Assembly: GCA_025354865.1 (NCBI GenBank)
Contig: JANXMB010000004.1
Coordinates: 1-63,752 of the forward strand
DNA length: 63,752 nucleotides
Source of the DNA: Acetobacteraceae bacterium
GTDB lineage: Bacteria > Pseudomonadota > Alphaproteobacteria > Acetobacterales > Acetobacteraceae
Direction: 5' to 3'
A program made the translations under genes and the position numbers. The notes beneath the pieces were generated by a model, which ran no database searches, was not told where the DNA came from, and worked only from the letters and a program-made list of their open reading frames with translations. Numbering within the stretch: the first letter of the stretch is position 1; each line of letters starts with the position of its first letter. Shown piece by piece: positions 17,041 through 27,020 of this stretch.

Positions 17041-17907
17041 CTACCGCCGCCGCCGCCGTTCCCGGTTCGCGGAATACAGGCCGCTTGCCACGATGATCCC
17101 GGCGCCGACCAGGGTCCATTGGTCCGGCAGGACGCCGAACGCCAGAAACCCGGCGATGCTCATCCATAGCAGCGACATATAGGAATAGGGCGCGAGCGTG
17201 GAAACCGGGGTGAAGCGCAACGACAGGATGACCATCCACTGCCCCAACGCCGACAGCACGCCTTGCGCCATGGACAGACTGAGTTGCAGGCCCGTCGGTC
17301 GTTCGAAATGGAACGGGATAATGGCGGTCAGCACCGCCAATCCGGTGGCCGCCGTCCAGAACATCGTCGTTTCCGCCCGTTCGGTCGCCGTCATGCGCCG
17401 GGTCAGGATCACCCCCATCGACCAGAACATGGCGGAGGCGACGCGATACAACCCCTCGGGGTGGAAGGTTCCGCTGCCCGGACGGAGCACCACCAGCACG
17501 CCCAGCATCCCCGCCGCCAGCGCGCACCATCGGCGGGCGTCGACTTTTTCGCCCAGCAGGGGGATCGACAGGAAGGTGACCAGAATGGGGCCGATGAAGC
17601 CGATGGTCGTGGCCTCGGCCAAGCCCACGTCGCGGATGCCCAGCAGGAACAGCAGCGACGACGACACCTGACACAGGCCGCGCGCGATCTGCATCCTGGG
17701 CGCCCGCACCCGGAACGATGTCCCCCGCATCTGGGTCGTCAACAACAGCGCCATCGCGGTGAAGACGACATAGCGGGTCCAGGTAATCTGGACGATCGAG
17801 ACCTCGGCCGACAGTTTCTTGGCGAAGGTATCGGCAAAGCAGAAAACGATGCCCGCCACCAGATGGAGGCCGATGCCCCGCAACGGCCGGTCGATATGAC
17901 CGCTCAT
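17041..17907 (-). CDS. EamA/DMT-family transporter
   Basis: 288 residues with about ten hydrophobic segments in two EamA repeats (first repeat ending near GIRDVGLAEATTIGFIGPIL, second near SLRFTPVSTLAPYSYMSLLW). These inner-membrane exporters carry amino acids, metabolites or drugs. It starts 3 bases after the stop of the serine hydrolase and is probably co-transcribed with it. Confidence 0.9.
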   Translation of the reverse strand: MSGHIDRPLRGIGLHLVAGIVFCFADTFAKKLSAEVSIVQITWTRYVVFTAMALLLTTQMRGTSFRVRAPRMQIARGLCQVSSSLLFLLGIRDVGLAEATTIGFIGPILVTFLSIPLLGEKVDARRWCALAAGMLGVLVVLRPGSGTFHPEGLYRVASAMFWSMGVILTRRMTATERAETTMFWTAATGLAVLTAIIPFHFERPTGLQLSLSMAQGVLSALGQWMVILSLRFTPVSTLAPYSYMSLLWMSIAGFLAFGVLPDQWTLVGAGIIVASGLYSANRERRRRR

Positions 17908-17910
17908 CGG

Positions 17911-19107
17911 TCAGGCCACCAGCGCCCCGTATACCAGCGCGTTGACGATGGGCCGCCAGCGCCGCCGCTGCTCCCCGGGGACCTGGACCATGAACACGGC
18001 CACGAGGTCCTCCGTCGGATCGGCCCACCACATCGTGCCCCAGGCGCCGTTCCAGTAAAATTCGCCCAGACTGCCGAGCAGGCTGCTGGGTTGCGAGCGC
18101 ACTGCGACCGTCAGGCCGAAGCCGTAGCCGTCGGAGTTCGAGTCCAGCGCGGCGATCCGATTGTCGATATCCGGGGTCAGGCGGTCGGTGCGCATCGCCT
18201 CCACCGTTTTGCGCCCCAGAATACGGGTATCCCCCAGCACGCCCCCGCCCAGCAGCATTTGCCCGAAGCGCAGGTAGTCCAACGCGGTGGATGCCAGCCC
18301 GCCGCCGCCGCACTCGAATTTCAACGCCTGTGTGCGATCGGGGACCGATTGCGCCGCGCCGGTATCCGGGTCGATCGGCAGGGGGCGGGCAAGCCGATGG
18401 ACTTTGTCCGGCCCGACCAGAAACGTCGTGTCCGTCATCCCCAGCGGTTGGAACACATTGTCCTGCAAAAAGGCGCCGAGGCTTTGGCCGGACAAGGCTT
18501 CCACCACAAGGCCGATGACGTCGATCGACAGGCCGTAATCCCAGACAGTGCCGGGCGGGTACAGCAGCGGTGCAGCGGCCAGCGTTTCGAGGAAGGCCTT
18601 GCTGTCCAAAGTCGCGCCGGCTGCGTTGGACGAAGCGGGATACATGGCATGGATTTCGGTCGTGCCGCGTCCGCCATAGGTCAGCCCCGACGTGTGCCGC
18701 ATCAGATCGAGCATGGCGATCGATCGGGGGCTCGGAACGGTGCCGATCAATCGATCCCCCGCCAGCACCCCGACCTGCCGGTTGCCGAGTGCAGGCAGAA
18801 ACCGCTCCACCGGATCGGCAAGACCGAGGCGTCCTTGTTCCCACAGCGTCAGCGCGGCCACGCCGGTAACCGGTTTGGTCATCGAGGCAATGGCAAACAG
18901 CGCGTCTTTCGGCATCGGCGTCGCGCGATCCGGGCCGAGGTATCCGACAGCCTCATGAAACACCAGTTTCCCGTGCCGAGCGACGGCCAGGACTGCACCG
19001 GGGAGTTGCCCCGCATCCACCGCTGCGCTCAGGGCCGGCACGATCCGCCCCAGGCGTTGCGACGACATGCCGACGGCTTCTGGCTCGGCCTGCGGTAAAT
19101 CGGTCAT
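17911..19107 (-). CDS. serine hydrolase, beta-lactamase/esterase family
   Basis: 398 residues of the penicillin-binding-protein-like hydrolase fold. The nucleophile motif SxxK is SMTK (residues 75-78) and a Tyr motif occurs in WDYGLSIDVIG. There is no signal peptide, so a cytoplasmic esterase-like enzyme is more likely than a cell-wall enzyme. Such proteins include EstB-type esterases and D-aminopeptidases; the substrate is unknown. It is first of a two-gene unit with the EamA transporter. Confidence 0.88.
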   Translation of the reverse strand: MTDLPQAEPEAVGMSSQRLGRIVPALSAAVDAGQLPGAVLAVARHGKLVFHEAVGYLGPDRATPMPKDALFAIASMTKPVTGVAALTLWEQGRLGLADPVERFLPALGNRQVGVLAGDRLIGTVPSPRSIAMLDLMRHTSGLTYGGRGTTEIHAMYPASSNAAGATLDSKAFLETLAAAPLLYPPGTVWDYGLSIDVIGLVVEALSGQSLGAFLQDNVFQPLGMTDTTFLVGPDKVHRLARPLPIDPDTGAAQSVPDRTQALKFECGGGGLASTALDYLRFGQMLLGGGVLGDTRILGRKTVEAMRTDRLTPDIDNRIAALDSNSDGYGFGLTVAVRSQPSSLLGSLGEFYWNGAWGTMWWADPTEDLVAVFMVQVPGEQRRRWRPIVNALVYGALVA

Positions 19108-19232
19108 TGTGTTCCCCTGTTCTGCGCGGAAACGTGTCCGACCCCGACGTGTCGGTCAATCCACGGACAGTTGTTCCCGGCGCGCGAGGGGTGTAATGCC
19201 TCGGTTTCTTCTACCGTCGTCAGCCAGATGGG

Positions 19233-19907
19233 GTGCCATTGTTCAACCGTCGCAAGCGTGACGAGACGCCGCCAATCCCACCGAGCGATTCGGTGCCGGT
19301 CGGGATTGGAGAAACCTCGGTTGAGGCCGGCTCGGGGCAAGCCCCGGCCAATTCCGCCGCCCCCGATGGGACGCGGGATAGCGGCCTCGGTGTGCCTCCG
19401 TACCGTCCAGCCCCTCCCAAGGATGCGCCAGCCATGTCTCGACCGCCGTTCTCCCAGCAGTCCCCCGCGAACTTGCCGCCCGCGCAGGCCACCGCGCCGC
19501 GTCCCGCCATGCCGCCGGCCCGTCCCGTCGGACGCGATCCGGCCGAACGCCGCACGTTGGTGGTCGGCCGTGGCATCAGCGTGCAAGGCACCATCCAGGA
19601 TGCCGAACGTCTGGTGGTCGAGGGATTGGTGCAAGCCGATCTCCTGCAGGCGACGGAAGTGTCGATTGCCCAAGGTGGCATCTTCAAGGGTGCGGTCGAG
19701 GTCGAGGACGCCGAAATCGGTGGCACCATCGACGGCACGATCACCGCCCGTGGCAGCTTGCTCGTCCGATCCACCGGTCGGGTGATCGGCACGGCTCGGT
19801 GCCGCCGGTTGCAGGTGGAAGACGGTGGCCAGATCACCGGCACGATCGAGATGATCTCCGACGGGCCGAAGCCGGATGCGTCCCGGCCTAGCGAAGCGTC
19901 GGACTGA
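19233..19907 (+). CDS. bactofilin (polymer-forming cytoskeletal protein)
   Basis: 224 residues. The C-terminal half (from about residue 105) is the bactofilin beta-helix, with repeating turns such as ISVQGTIQDAERLVVEGLVQ and GGTIDGTITARGSLLV. It is preceded by a roughly 100-residue Pro-rich, disordered N-terminal tail, longer than in many bactofilins. Bactofilins polymerise without nucleotide and scaffold cell-shape or wall enzymes at the membrane. The start is GTG 19233; the ATG at 19228 is out of frame. No M23 peptidase partner is adjacent. Confidence 0.92.
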   Translation: MPLFNRRKRDETPPIPPSDSVPVGIGETSVEAGSGQAPANSAAPDGTRDSGLGVPPYRPAPPKDAPAMSRPPFSQQSPANLPPAQATAPRPAMPPARPVGRDPAERRTLVVGRGISVQGTIQDAERLVVEGLVQADLLQATEVSIAQGGIFKGAVEVEDAEIGGTIDGTITARGSLLVRSTGRVIGTARCRRLQVEDGGQITGTIEMISDGPKPDASRPSEASD

Positions 19908-19920
19908 GCATCGGCCGAAG

Positions 19921-19951
19921 CGGCACCTCGGGGCCTGTCCCCGGGATGCCG
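19921..19951. terminator. hairpin between convergent bactofilin and maeB genes
   Basis: A 13-base stem (CGGCACCTCGGGG with CCCCGGGATGCCG) with one mismatch and one G-U pair and a 5-base loop. It lies in the 65-base gap between two genes that end facing each other, so it could stop transcription both ways. No T-tract follows. Confidence 0.5.
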
Positions 19952-19972
19952 CATGGCGACGGGCGGCGCGGG

Positions 19973-22255
19973 CTACCGCACGGCCGCCTGATACGCCGCC
20001 AAGCAGGCCATATCGACGATTTGGCTGACCGAGGCATCCATCGGCACGATCTGCACCGGGAATTCCAACCCGATCAGCAACGGCCCAATGGTTGTGCCGC
20101 CGCCCAGATGATGCGCGAGGCGGGCGGCGATGTGGGACGAATGCAGGCCCGGCATCACCAACACATTCGCATCCCCGGTCAGGCGGCAGAACGGGTAAAG
20201 CGCCCGGATCGACGGCACCAGGGCGACATCGGGGCTCATTTCCCCGTCGTATTCGAAATCCACCTTGCGGCTGTCGAGGATGGCTACCGCATCGCGCATC
20301 GGAATGATCCGCTCGTTCGATGGATCGCCGAAGGTGGAGTGCGATAGCAGCGCCACCCGGGGCGTATGGCCCATGCTGCGCGCGGCGGCGGCGGCGCCGA
20401 TGGCGATCTCGGCCACTTCCTCGGCGTTGGGGCGGAAATTGACCAGCGAATCGGCGATGAAAATCGTCCGCCCATGCATCCCCAGCAGCAAGGTCAGGCC
20501 GAACGCCCGCTTGCCGGCGGCGTTGCCGATGGCCTGACCGATCCCCTCCAGGCAGACAGCCGCCGACCGGGTCAGGCCGGTGACCATGGCGTCCGCATCG
20601 CCGGCCGCCACCATGCAGGCGGCGAAGACGTTGCGATCCTGATTGACCAGACGCTGGCAATCGCGGCGGAGGAAGCCTTTGCGTTGCAGCCTTGCATACA
20701 GGAAATCGGTGTACTTCTCGTTGGTTTCCGACAAGCGGGCGTTGTGGATTTCGATGCCGTCGGTCGAGCCGGCGCCGAGTGCGGCGAAGGTTGCGGCGAC
20801 CCGATCCTCCCGCCCGATTAGCACCGGCCGACCGTAACCGGCGTTGCGATACGCGATGGCAGCCCGCACCGCTTTTTCTTCCTCCCCTTCCGCGAACACC
20901 ACCCGGCGCGGGTTGGCGCGGACATTCTCCATGATCGCGTCCAAGGCGCCGGCCGTCGGGTCCAAGCGGCCGGAGAGATCGCGTGCGTAGCGATGCAGAT
21001 CGGCGATCGGCTTGCGCGCGACGCCGGATTTCATCGCGGCTTCGGCGACAGCGGGCGGGATGCGGGAGATCAGGCGCGGATCGAAGGCGTTGGGGATGAT
21101 GTATTCCGGGCCGAAATTCAGCCGTCGCCCGGCCGAGGATGCGTGTACCTCGTCCGGCACGTCTTCCCTGGCAAGCTGGGCCAGAGCGTTGGCGGCGGCG
21201 ATTTTCATGTCTTCGTTGATGGTGGAGGCGCGCACATCCATCGCGCCACGGAAGATGTAGGGGAAACCCAGGACGTTATTGACCTGGTTGGGATAATCGC
21301 TGCGACCGGTAGCGACGATGGCGTCGGGGCGGACGGCGTGGGCATCCTCCGGGGTGATTTCCGGGTCCGGGTTGGCCATGGCGAAAATGATGGGTTTGGG
21401 GGCCATCGTCAGCAGCATTTCCTGGGTCAGGGCGCCTTTGACCGACAGGCCGAAGAAGACATCGGCCCCGGCCACCGCTTGGGCCAGCGTGCGGTGCGGC
21501 GTATTCACCGCATGCGCCGATTTCCATTGGTTCATGCCCTCGGTGCGACCTTGGTACAGTACGCCCTTGGTGTCGCACAGGATGATATTGTTGTGCCGCA
21601 TGCCCATGGCCTTGAGCAGCTCGACACAGGCGATGCCGGCCGATCCCGCGCCGTTGACCACCATTTTGGTGTCCTGCAACGGGCGCCCGGTCAGATGGCA
21701 GGCGTTGATCAATCCGGCGGCGGCAACGATGGCGGTGCCGTGCTGGTCGTCGTGGAAGACCGGGATGTCCATCAACTCGCGCAGCCGCTGCTCGATCACG
21801 AAGCACTCGGGGGCCTTGATGTCTTCCAGATTGATGCCGCCGAAGCCGACCTGATAGCGCACGGCGGCGATGAACTGATCGACGTCCTCGGTGTCGATTT
21901 CCAGGTCGATGCCATCGATATCGGCGAAGCGTTTGAACAGGGCGATCTTGCCCTCCATCACCGGCTTGCCGGCGAGCGCGCCGATATTGCCCAATCCGAG
22001 CACGGCGGTGCCGTTGGAGATGACCGCGACCATGTTGCCTTTGGCGGTGTAGTCGTACGCCTTCGACAGGTCCTTCTGGATTTCCAGGCACGGGATGGCC
22101 ACGCCGGGGGAGTATGCAAGCGACAAATCCCGCGCGGTGACGATGGGCTTGCTGACCAGGGTTTCGAGCTTGCCGGGCCGGCCGCTGGAATGCAGTAGCA
22201 AGGCGTCCTCGTCGGTGAACGACGCGGTCCTGGTGTCGGCGATGTTATCGGCCAT
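19973..22255 (-). CDS. maeB: NADP-dependent malic enzyme with phosphotransacetylase-like domain
   Basis: 760 residues, the usual size of MaeB-type multidomain malic enzymes. The N-terminal malic domain holds YSPGVAIPC (49-56) and [20 protein letters not shown]; a Rossmann domain with [13 protein letters not shown] follows; the last 320 residues or so resemble phosphate acetyltransferase (for example [20 protein letters not shown]). It decarboxylates malate to pyruvate, making NADPH. The phosphotransacetylase-like part is generally regulatory (acetyl-CoA sensing). The gene stands alone; the gap to rlmN is 107 bases. Confidence 0.95.
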   Translation of the reverse strand: MADNIADTRTASFTDEDALLLHSSGRPGKLETLVSKPIVTARDLSLAYSPGVAIPCLEIQKDLSKAYDYTAKGNMVAVISNGTAVLGLGNIGALAGKPVMEGKIALFKRFADIDGIDLEIDTEDVDQFIAAVRYQVGFGGINLEDIKAPECFVIEQRLRELMDIPVFHDDQHGTAIVAAAGLINACHLTGRPLQDTKMVVNGAGSAGIACVELLKAMGMRHNNIILCDTKGVLYQGRTEGMNQWKSAHAVNTPHRTLAQAVAGADVFFGLSVKGALTQEMLLTMAPKPIIFAMANPDPEITPEDAHAVRPDAIVATGRSDYPNQVNNVLGFPYIFRGAMDVRASTINEDMKIAAANALAQLAREDVPDEVHASSAGRRLNFGPEYIIPNAFDPRLISRIPPAVAEAAMKSGVARKPIADLHRYARDLSGRLDPTAGALDAIMENVRANPRRVVFAEGEEEKAVRAAIAYRNAGYGRPVLIGREDRVAATFAALGAGSTDGIEIHNARLSETNEKYTDFLYARLQRKGFLRRDCQRLVNQDRNVFAACMVAAGDADAMVTGLTRSAAVCLEGIGQAIGNAAGKRAFGLTLLLGMHGRTIFIADSLVNFRPNAEEVAEIAIGAAAAARSMGHTPRVALLSHSTFGDPSNERIIPMRDAVAILDSRKVDFEYDGEMSPDVALVPSIRALYPFCRLTGDANVLVMPGLHSSHIAARLAHHLGGGTTIGPLLIGLEFPVQIVPMDASVSQIVDMACLAAYQAAVR

Positions 22256-22362
22256 GCGACGGCCTCCCCTTGGGAATTTTTAGGTTGATAGCGTTCACAT
22301 CATGGCGGGAAATGGGACGTTCGCAAAGCGGGGAGTGCGGACTGGCGAACGGGCGCCGGTTC

Positions 22363-23547
22363 TTACGGTGCGTTGGCCCGTTCCCGGCGGCTTTCGGTCT
22401 TCAGTTGTCCGCATGCCGCCGAAATATCGCGGCCGCGCGGGGTTCGCACCGGGGCCGAAATGCCGGCGTCGTTGACAATACGAGCAAAGCGGGAGACGGC
22501 GGCGGGGGTGCTGGTTTCGTAGCGGCTGCCCGGCCAGGGATTGAAGGGGATCAGGTTCACCTTGGCTGGCAGCCCGGCGATCAGCCGGATCAATTCCCGG
22601 GCGTCGGCGTCGGTATCGTTGATGCCTTTGAGCATGACGTATTCGAAGGTGATGCGGCGAGCGTTGGACGATCCGGGATAGCGTTTGCAGGCCGCGATCA
22701 GCTCCTCGATGGGATATTTGCGGTTCAACGGCACCAACTCGTCCCGCAATTCGTTCGTAACGGCGTGCAGCGACACCGCCAGATTGACCCCGAGTTCGGC
22801 CCCAGCGCGGTCCATCATCGGCACCACGCCGGACGTGGAGAGTGTGATCCGTCGGCGCGACAGGCCGATGCCTTCCCCATCCATGACGATGGTCATCGCT
22901 TTGGCGACATTGGCATAGTTGTACAGCGGCTCGCCCATGCCCATCAGCACGATGGTGGACAGCAGGCGGGGCGTTTCGCCTTTGGGGCTGGGCCATTCGC
23001 CGTACGAATCGCGGGCCGCCATGAATTGGCCGACGATTTCCGGGGCGCCGAGGTTGCGCACCAGCGTCTGCGTGCCGGTGTGGCAGAACCGGCAGGACAA
23101 GGTGCATCCGACCTGGGACGAAATGCAGACGGCGCCGCGGTCTTCCTGGGGATCGGGGATGTAGACGGTTTCCGCCTCCTGCCCATCGCGGAATCGAAAC
23201 AGGAATTTGCGCGTCTCGTCCGTGCTGGTCTGCACGACCACCGGGTCGGGTCGGCCGATGACGAAGCGCTCCGCCAATTTTTCCTGCAACGGGCGGGCGA
23301 TCGACGACATGCGGGCGAAGTCGGTGGCGCCCTGGTGGTAAATCCAATGCCAGAGCTGCTTCACCCGGAAGGGCTTTTCGCCGATCGCCGCCAATTCGAC
23401 GCCGAGTTCTTCCCGCGTCATGCCCACCAGATCGCGCCGTCCGTCGGCCAAAGCGGCGTCGGGCGGGTCGAACAGCGCGGATTTCGCCAGGATGCGTTCG
23501 CGTTCGCCTTGCGTGAGGTCGGGGATCGCGTTCACTTCGCGGGGCAC
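22363..23547 (-). CDS. rlmN: 23S rRNA/tRNA adenine-C2 methyltransferase RlmN
   Basis: 394 residues. A radical SAM enzyme that methylates C2 of A2503 in 23S rRNA and A37 in tRNAs. The 4Fe-4S motif CxxxCxxC is C148, C152, C155. The C-terminal catalytic Cys is C379 (DISAACGQL), and the GMGEPL and SLHA blocks are present. The start at 23547 overlaps the end of the IalB-like gene by 16 bases, suggesting a three-gene unit with that gene and the SpoU methyltransferase. Confidence 0.96.
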   Translation of the reverse strand: MPREVNAIPDLTQGERERILAKSALFDPPDAALADGRRDLVGMTREELGVELAAIGEKPFRVKQLWHWIYHQGATDFARMSSIARPLQEKLAERFVIGRPDPVVVQTSTDETRKFLFRFRDGQEAETVYIPDPQEDRGAVCISSQVGCTLSCRFCHTGTQTLVRNLGAPEIVGQFMAARDSYGEWPSPKGETPRLLSTIVLMGMGEPLYNYANVAKAMTIVMDGEGIGLSRRRITLSTSGVVPMMDRAGAELGVNLAVSLHAVTNELRDELVPLNRKYPIEELIAACKRYPGSSNARRITFEYVMLKGINDTDADARELIRLIAGLPAKVNLIPFNPWPGSRYETSTPAAVSRFARIVNDAGISAPVRTPRGRDISAACGQLKTESRRERANAP

Positions 23548-24155
23548 GCTTTGACAATCGCCTCATAGGCTTTGCCGAAGCCCTTAAGGCTGAAGGTGTC
23601 GGTCGCGACACCCTTCTGCAACGGGGATTTCACCACCAGCTTCGACCCTTTGGCGAAGGCCGCCGCCACGGCTTTGCCATCCCGAGCAAAGGCGTTGCGC
23701 TTGTCGGTGTAGAATTCGATGGCGGTCTGATCGACTTGCACGCTTGCCACGGCGTTGGCGGCATAGGGCGCGCCGGCTTCGATGGCGACGGAATCCCGTA
23801 GCGTGGGGCGCTGCGTGATGGTGACGATGACCGCCCCTCGCCCGGCGACCGCCGGTGTAGAACTCAGTGCTCGGGCAAACGCATAGCAGACCGTTGCGCC
23901 GGCTTCCTGGTGCGTCGCGGCGGTCCAATCGTCGTACTTGCCGATCGATTTCGGCCCGGCTGGCGTCGGACCGGCGGTCGCTGGCTTGGCCGGTGCTCCG
24001 GCCTTGATCGTCGGGGGCGATTTGGGTGTCTGTGCCGCCGCTGGCAAGGCTAGCAGCATCGGCATGGCGCACGCGGCAAGCAATCGAGGGAACTGTATGA
24101 GCATAACCGGACTGATACGGCGTGCGGGCGTCGCCAACAAGCGCAACCACGTCAT
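23532..24155 (-). CDS. IalB-like exported protein
   Basis: 207 residues with a long signal peptide (hydrophobic core [18 protein letters not shown], cleavage near residue 42), a Pro/Ala-rich linker, then a domain beginning [12 protein letters not shown] and holding ATVCYAF, which I assign to the invasion-associated locus B family. IalB proteins are periplasmic or envelope proteins; the role outside Bartonella is unknown. The ATG at 24155 overlaps the preceding stop (ATGA) and follows AAGGGGA. ATG 24104 would give a shorter signal peptide. Confidence 0.75.
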   Translation of the reverse strand: MTWLRLLATPARRISPVMLIQFPRLLAACAMPMLLALPAAAQTPKSPPTIKAGAPAKPATAGPTPAGPKSIGKYDDWTAATHQEAGATVCYAFARALSSTPAVAGRGAVIVTITQRPTLRDSVAIEAGAPYAANAVASVQVDQTAIEFYTDKRNAFARDGKAVAAAFAKGSKLVVKSPLQKGVATDTFSLKGFGKAYEAIVKACPAK

Positions 24156-24760
24156 GGCTTGTCCCCTTGTTTGCCGTCCGTCCAGGCGAACCAGTCCGGC
24201 TCGGTTTTACGAAAGCGCGGCGTCCCATGGCCGATATGCGAGCGCGGTTCGGCCGTTTCTCGCGGCCCGCCCGACCCGACCGGACGCTCGGCGAAGCGCC
24301 CGTGCTGCAACAACCGGTCGTACAGCACCAATGCGCCGGCCACCGCAAGGTTCAAGGCAAACCGCGTCGGTATCTTGATCGTATGATCGCACCGCGCCAA
24401 CAAATCCGGCGACAGCCCCGACCGCTCGGGGCCCAGGACATAGGCCGCGCTCAAGGGATGGCGGAAGGACGGCAGATCGATGGCATCGTCCAGCAGTTCG
24501 ATCCCGACCAAAGCGCAACCGTGCGGCAGAACCATGTCGCCCAATGCCGAGAATCGCCACATCGGTACATGCAGCGGGGTGTCGGCGGTATCGGCGTGCC
24601 GGCCCTGACGGGAGTCCCAGCCGGTGCCGATCGTGAAGCAGAACGACGCCCCGAACGCGTGCGCCGTTCGCAGCAACGCGCCGACATTGGCGGATTTAGA
24701 GACGCCTTCGGCCCCGATGCCGAAATAGCCGCGCGGTTTGGAAGCTCTGGTATCGCCCAT
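24152..24760 (-). CDS. SpoU/TrmH-family RNA 2'-O-methyltransferase
   Basis: 202 residues. SPOUT-knot features are present: NVGALLRTAHAFGA at the start, the middle motif YVLGPERSGLSPDLLARCD, and the final NLAVAGALVLYDRLL. These bind SAM in a trefoil knot and methylate tRNA or rRNA ribose. The target cannot be named from the sequence. It is first of a coupled unit with the IalB-like gene and rlmN, and divergent from the next methyltransferase (22-base gap). Confidence 0.9.
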   Translation of the reverse strand: MGDTRASKPRGYFGIGAEGVSKSANVGALLRTAHAFGASFCFTIGTGWDSRQGRHADTADTPLHVPMWRFSALGDMVLPHGCALVGIELLDDAIDLPSFRHPLSAAYVLGPERSGLSPDLLARCDHTIKIPTRFALNLAVAGALVLYDRLLQHGRFAERPVGSGGPRETAEPRSHIGHGTPRFRKTEPDWFAWTDGKQGDKP

Positions 24761-24782
24761 GCGGGGGGTCTAAGCCTGGGGC

Positions 24783-26033
24783 ATGACCGACGCAACCGAT
24801 GCCCGACTGGCGGCGCAATACGAAGCCTTCCCCTACCCCAAGCGCGATCCGCGCGATGAGGCCAAACGCCTGATCGTCGGCAGCCCCGGGCATCTGTACG
24901 AGATCGATCACTGGGTATTCGGCGCCAAACGGCCGGCGAACCGACCGCTGCACGCTTTGATCGCGGGCGGCGGGACCGGCGACGCGACGATGATGTTGGC
25001 ACAGCAAATGGCGCGGGCCGGCCGGCCGGGCAGCGTCACCTGGCTCGACCGGTCCAGCGCATCGCTGAAGATCGCGCAAGCCCGCGCCGGGGTGCGCAAA
25101 CTGACGGATATCGTGTGGGAACAACGGTCCCTGCTCGATTTGCCGGGATCGGGACTCGGGCCATTCGACTATGTGGATTGCTGCGGGGTGTTGCATCATC
25201 TGCCCGATCCGGCGGCGGGGCTGCGCGCGCTGACCTCGGTCCTGGCGCCGGATGGCGGCATCGGGCTGATGGTCTACGCGCCGCACGGGCGCACCGGCGT
25301 CTATATGATCCAGGATGCCCTGCGGATGCTGGCACCGGCCGAACAACCGCCAGCCGAGCGGCTGGATGTGGCCCGACGGGTGATGCGACATCTGCCGGAG
25401 ACAGCGTGGCTGCGGCTGAACAACAACGTCCGCGACCAGTCCAGCGGCGGCGATGCGGGGCTTTACGACCTGCTGCTCAATCCCCGCGATCGGGCGTACA
25501 CGGTGCCGGAACTGACCGCGCTGCTGGCCGAAGCCGGCTTGCGCCCGGCCTGCTGGGTCGAGCCGTTGCGCTACGACCCGGCCCCGCTGCTGCCCGACCC
25601 AAGGCTGCGGGATCGGCTGAACACCCTGGATCCGACCCAGCGCGCAGCCTTGGCGGAGGCGCTGGCCGGCAACATGTCCATGCATATCGTATACTGCGTG
25701 CGGACGGACCGGCCGGACGATCGGGCCGATCCCTTCGCCGCAGACTCGGTGCCGATTCTGCGCGAAGTCACCGGGGAGGCGCTGGCGAAGGCGATCCGCC
25801 CCGACGGCACGGTGATCGTCGGACTGGACGGATTGCAAATCCCGGTTCCGGTGCCGCCCTTGGCAGCCGCGATCTTGCGTCAGGTGGACGGCCGGCGGAG
25901 CGTCGGCGCCATCGCCGCCATCCTCGCGACCACCGGCACTGCTCCGGACGCCTTCGCGCGTGCCTGGAAAGCCACCTACACTGCGTTGGAACGGGTCAAT
26001 CGCCTGTTGCTGGCTGCGCCTTCTGGCGCATGA
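24783..26033 (+). CDS. class I SAM-dependent methyltransferase with C-terminal extension
   Basis: 416 residues. The N-terminal half is a class I methyltransferase: LIAGGGTGDATMMLAQQM (SAM loop), WLDRSSASLKIAQAR, and the motif-IV-like VDCCGVLHHLPDP. It opens with a YEAFPYPKRDPRDE block that I associate with a conserved alphaproteobacterial methyltransferase group. The last 70 residues or so (VPPLAAAILRQVDGRRSVGAIAAIL) look like a PqqD-type small winged domain; this is inferred by eye. The substrate is unknown. The 3' end overlaps the convergent XRE gene by 38 bases. Confidence 0.82.
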   Translation: MTDATDARLAAQYEAFPYPKRDPRDEAKRLIVGSPGHLYEIDHWVFGAKRPANRPLHALIAGGGTGDATMMLAQQMARAGRPGSVTWLDRSSASLKIAQARAGVRKLTDIVWEQRSLLDLPGSGLGPFDYVDCCGVLHHLPDPAAGLRALTSVLAPDGGIGLMVYAPHGRTGVYMIQDALRMLAPAEQPPAERLDVARRVMRHLPETAWLRLNNNVRDQSSGGDAGLYDLLLNPRDRAYTVPELTALLAEAGLRPACWVEPLRYDPAPLLPDPRLRDRLNTLDPTQRAALAEALAGNMSMHIVYCVRTDRPDDRADPFAADSVPILREVTGEALAKAIRPDGTVIVGLDGLQIPVPVPPLAAAILRQVDGRRSVGAIAAILATTGTAPDAFARAWKATYTALERVNRLLLAAPSGA

Positions 26034-26814
26034 TCGCGTCGGTTTCGGGGTCGGCGGGATACAGGGTCTCGATCGTCAATTCGGCCAGCATCACGTCGAT
26101 CGCCGACCCGAACACCGTCGAGGCGCTGTAGAACGACAGCAATCCATCCACCGTCATCAACTGCAACGGCACCGCGACCGCATTCGGCATCCCGCCGTCG
26201 TCGGTCGGCCGCGGTATCGGATAGTCGCGAATTTCCTCGATCAGGTCCGCCACCACCGGATCGCCGGCGGCTTCGAACAGGCGCCGCAAGCGACCGAGGA
26301 TATAGCCGTGCCATTCGTGCAGATTGGCGATGCGGGGCGCCAGTCCGGCCGGGTGCAGCGTCAGACGCGCCCAGTTGTGCGGGGTCGAGAGCAAGGCCGG
26401 ATCCACCCCGGCGACGAGTCTGCGGAGCACGTCGTTGCTGGCAACGATCGACCAGCGCCGATCCAGCGCCAACGCGGGCGAGGGCGATTGACCCCTGACC
26501 GCTCGGTCGATCGTCGACCAAACCCCGGTCAGGACAGGATCGTTCAACACCCGCATCGGAAACGCCGGCTCGTAGCCAGCTGCCGTCAGCAAGATGTTGC
26601 GCATTCTCAAAGGAACGTCCAACCGCTCGGCCAGACGCAGGACGATGTCGCGATTGGGCAGCGCCTGCCCGGTTTCCATCGCGCCGACCAGACGTGTCGA
26701 AATACCCGCCGCCGTGGCCAGGTCCTGCTGGGTCATACGCCGTCGCTGCCGCCAATCCCGCAGCATCTCGCCAGCATGGCGGGTCGATATTGTTCGGTCG
26801 TCGGACAGGTCCAT
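25996..26814 (-). CDS. XRE-family regulator with MmyB-like ligand domain
   Basis: 272 residues. The N-terminal helix-turn-helix is MLRDWRQRRRMTQQDLATAA, then GISTRLVGAMETGQALPNRD (about residues 17-56). The C-terminal domain (LALDRRWSIVASNDVLRRL; NWARLTLHPAGLAPRIANL) matches the MmyB-like PAS-related sensor that binds a small ligand, probably fatty-acid-like. It is divergent from ABC system 2 (206-base gap), so it is a candidate but unproven regulator of that operon. Confidence 0.88.
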   Translation of the reverse strand: MDLSDDRTISTRHAGEMLRDWRQRRRMTQQDLATAAGISTRLVGAMETGQALPNRDIVLRLAERLDVPLRMRNILLTAAGYEPAFPMRVLNDPVLTGVWSTIDRAVRGQSPSPALALDRRWSIVASNDVLRRLVAGVDPALLSTPHNWARLTLHPAGLAPRIANLHEWHGYILGRLRRLFEAAGDPVVADLIEEIRDYPIPRPTDDGGMPNAVAVPLQLMTVDGLLSFYSASTVFGSAIDVMLAELTIETLYPADPETDAIMRQKAQPATGD

Positions 26815-27020
26815 ATGACAACCCTAGCGGGAAAATTCATCCTCTGAAATCACCCATAGGTTACTTTCGTGTATTTTTGTGTCTGCGACCGCGCTGCGGT
26901 GGGATCGATACCCATGGTAATAGGCGCTGGCGTTTCCCTTCGGGCTGAGGCAGGCTATCCGAATGCCGGGTCTGGGGCGGCATATCGTCATAATTCCGGG
27001 CACAGGGACCAACCGAACCA
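26815..27020. promoter_or_regulatory. divergent intergenic region, XRE gene / ABC operon 2
   Basis: 206 bases between two outward-facing starts. The part next to the XRE gene (about 26835-26885) is clearly AT-richer than the surroundings and contains GGTTACTTTCGTGTATTTTT; both promoters and an operator would be expected here. I could not pick a convincing -35/-10 pair. Confidence 0.4.
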
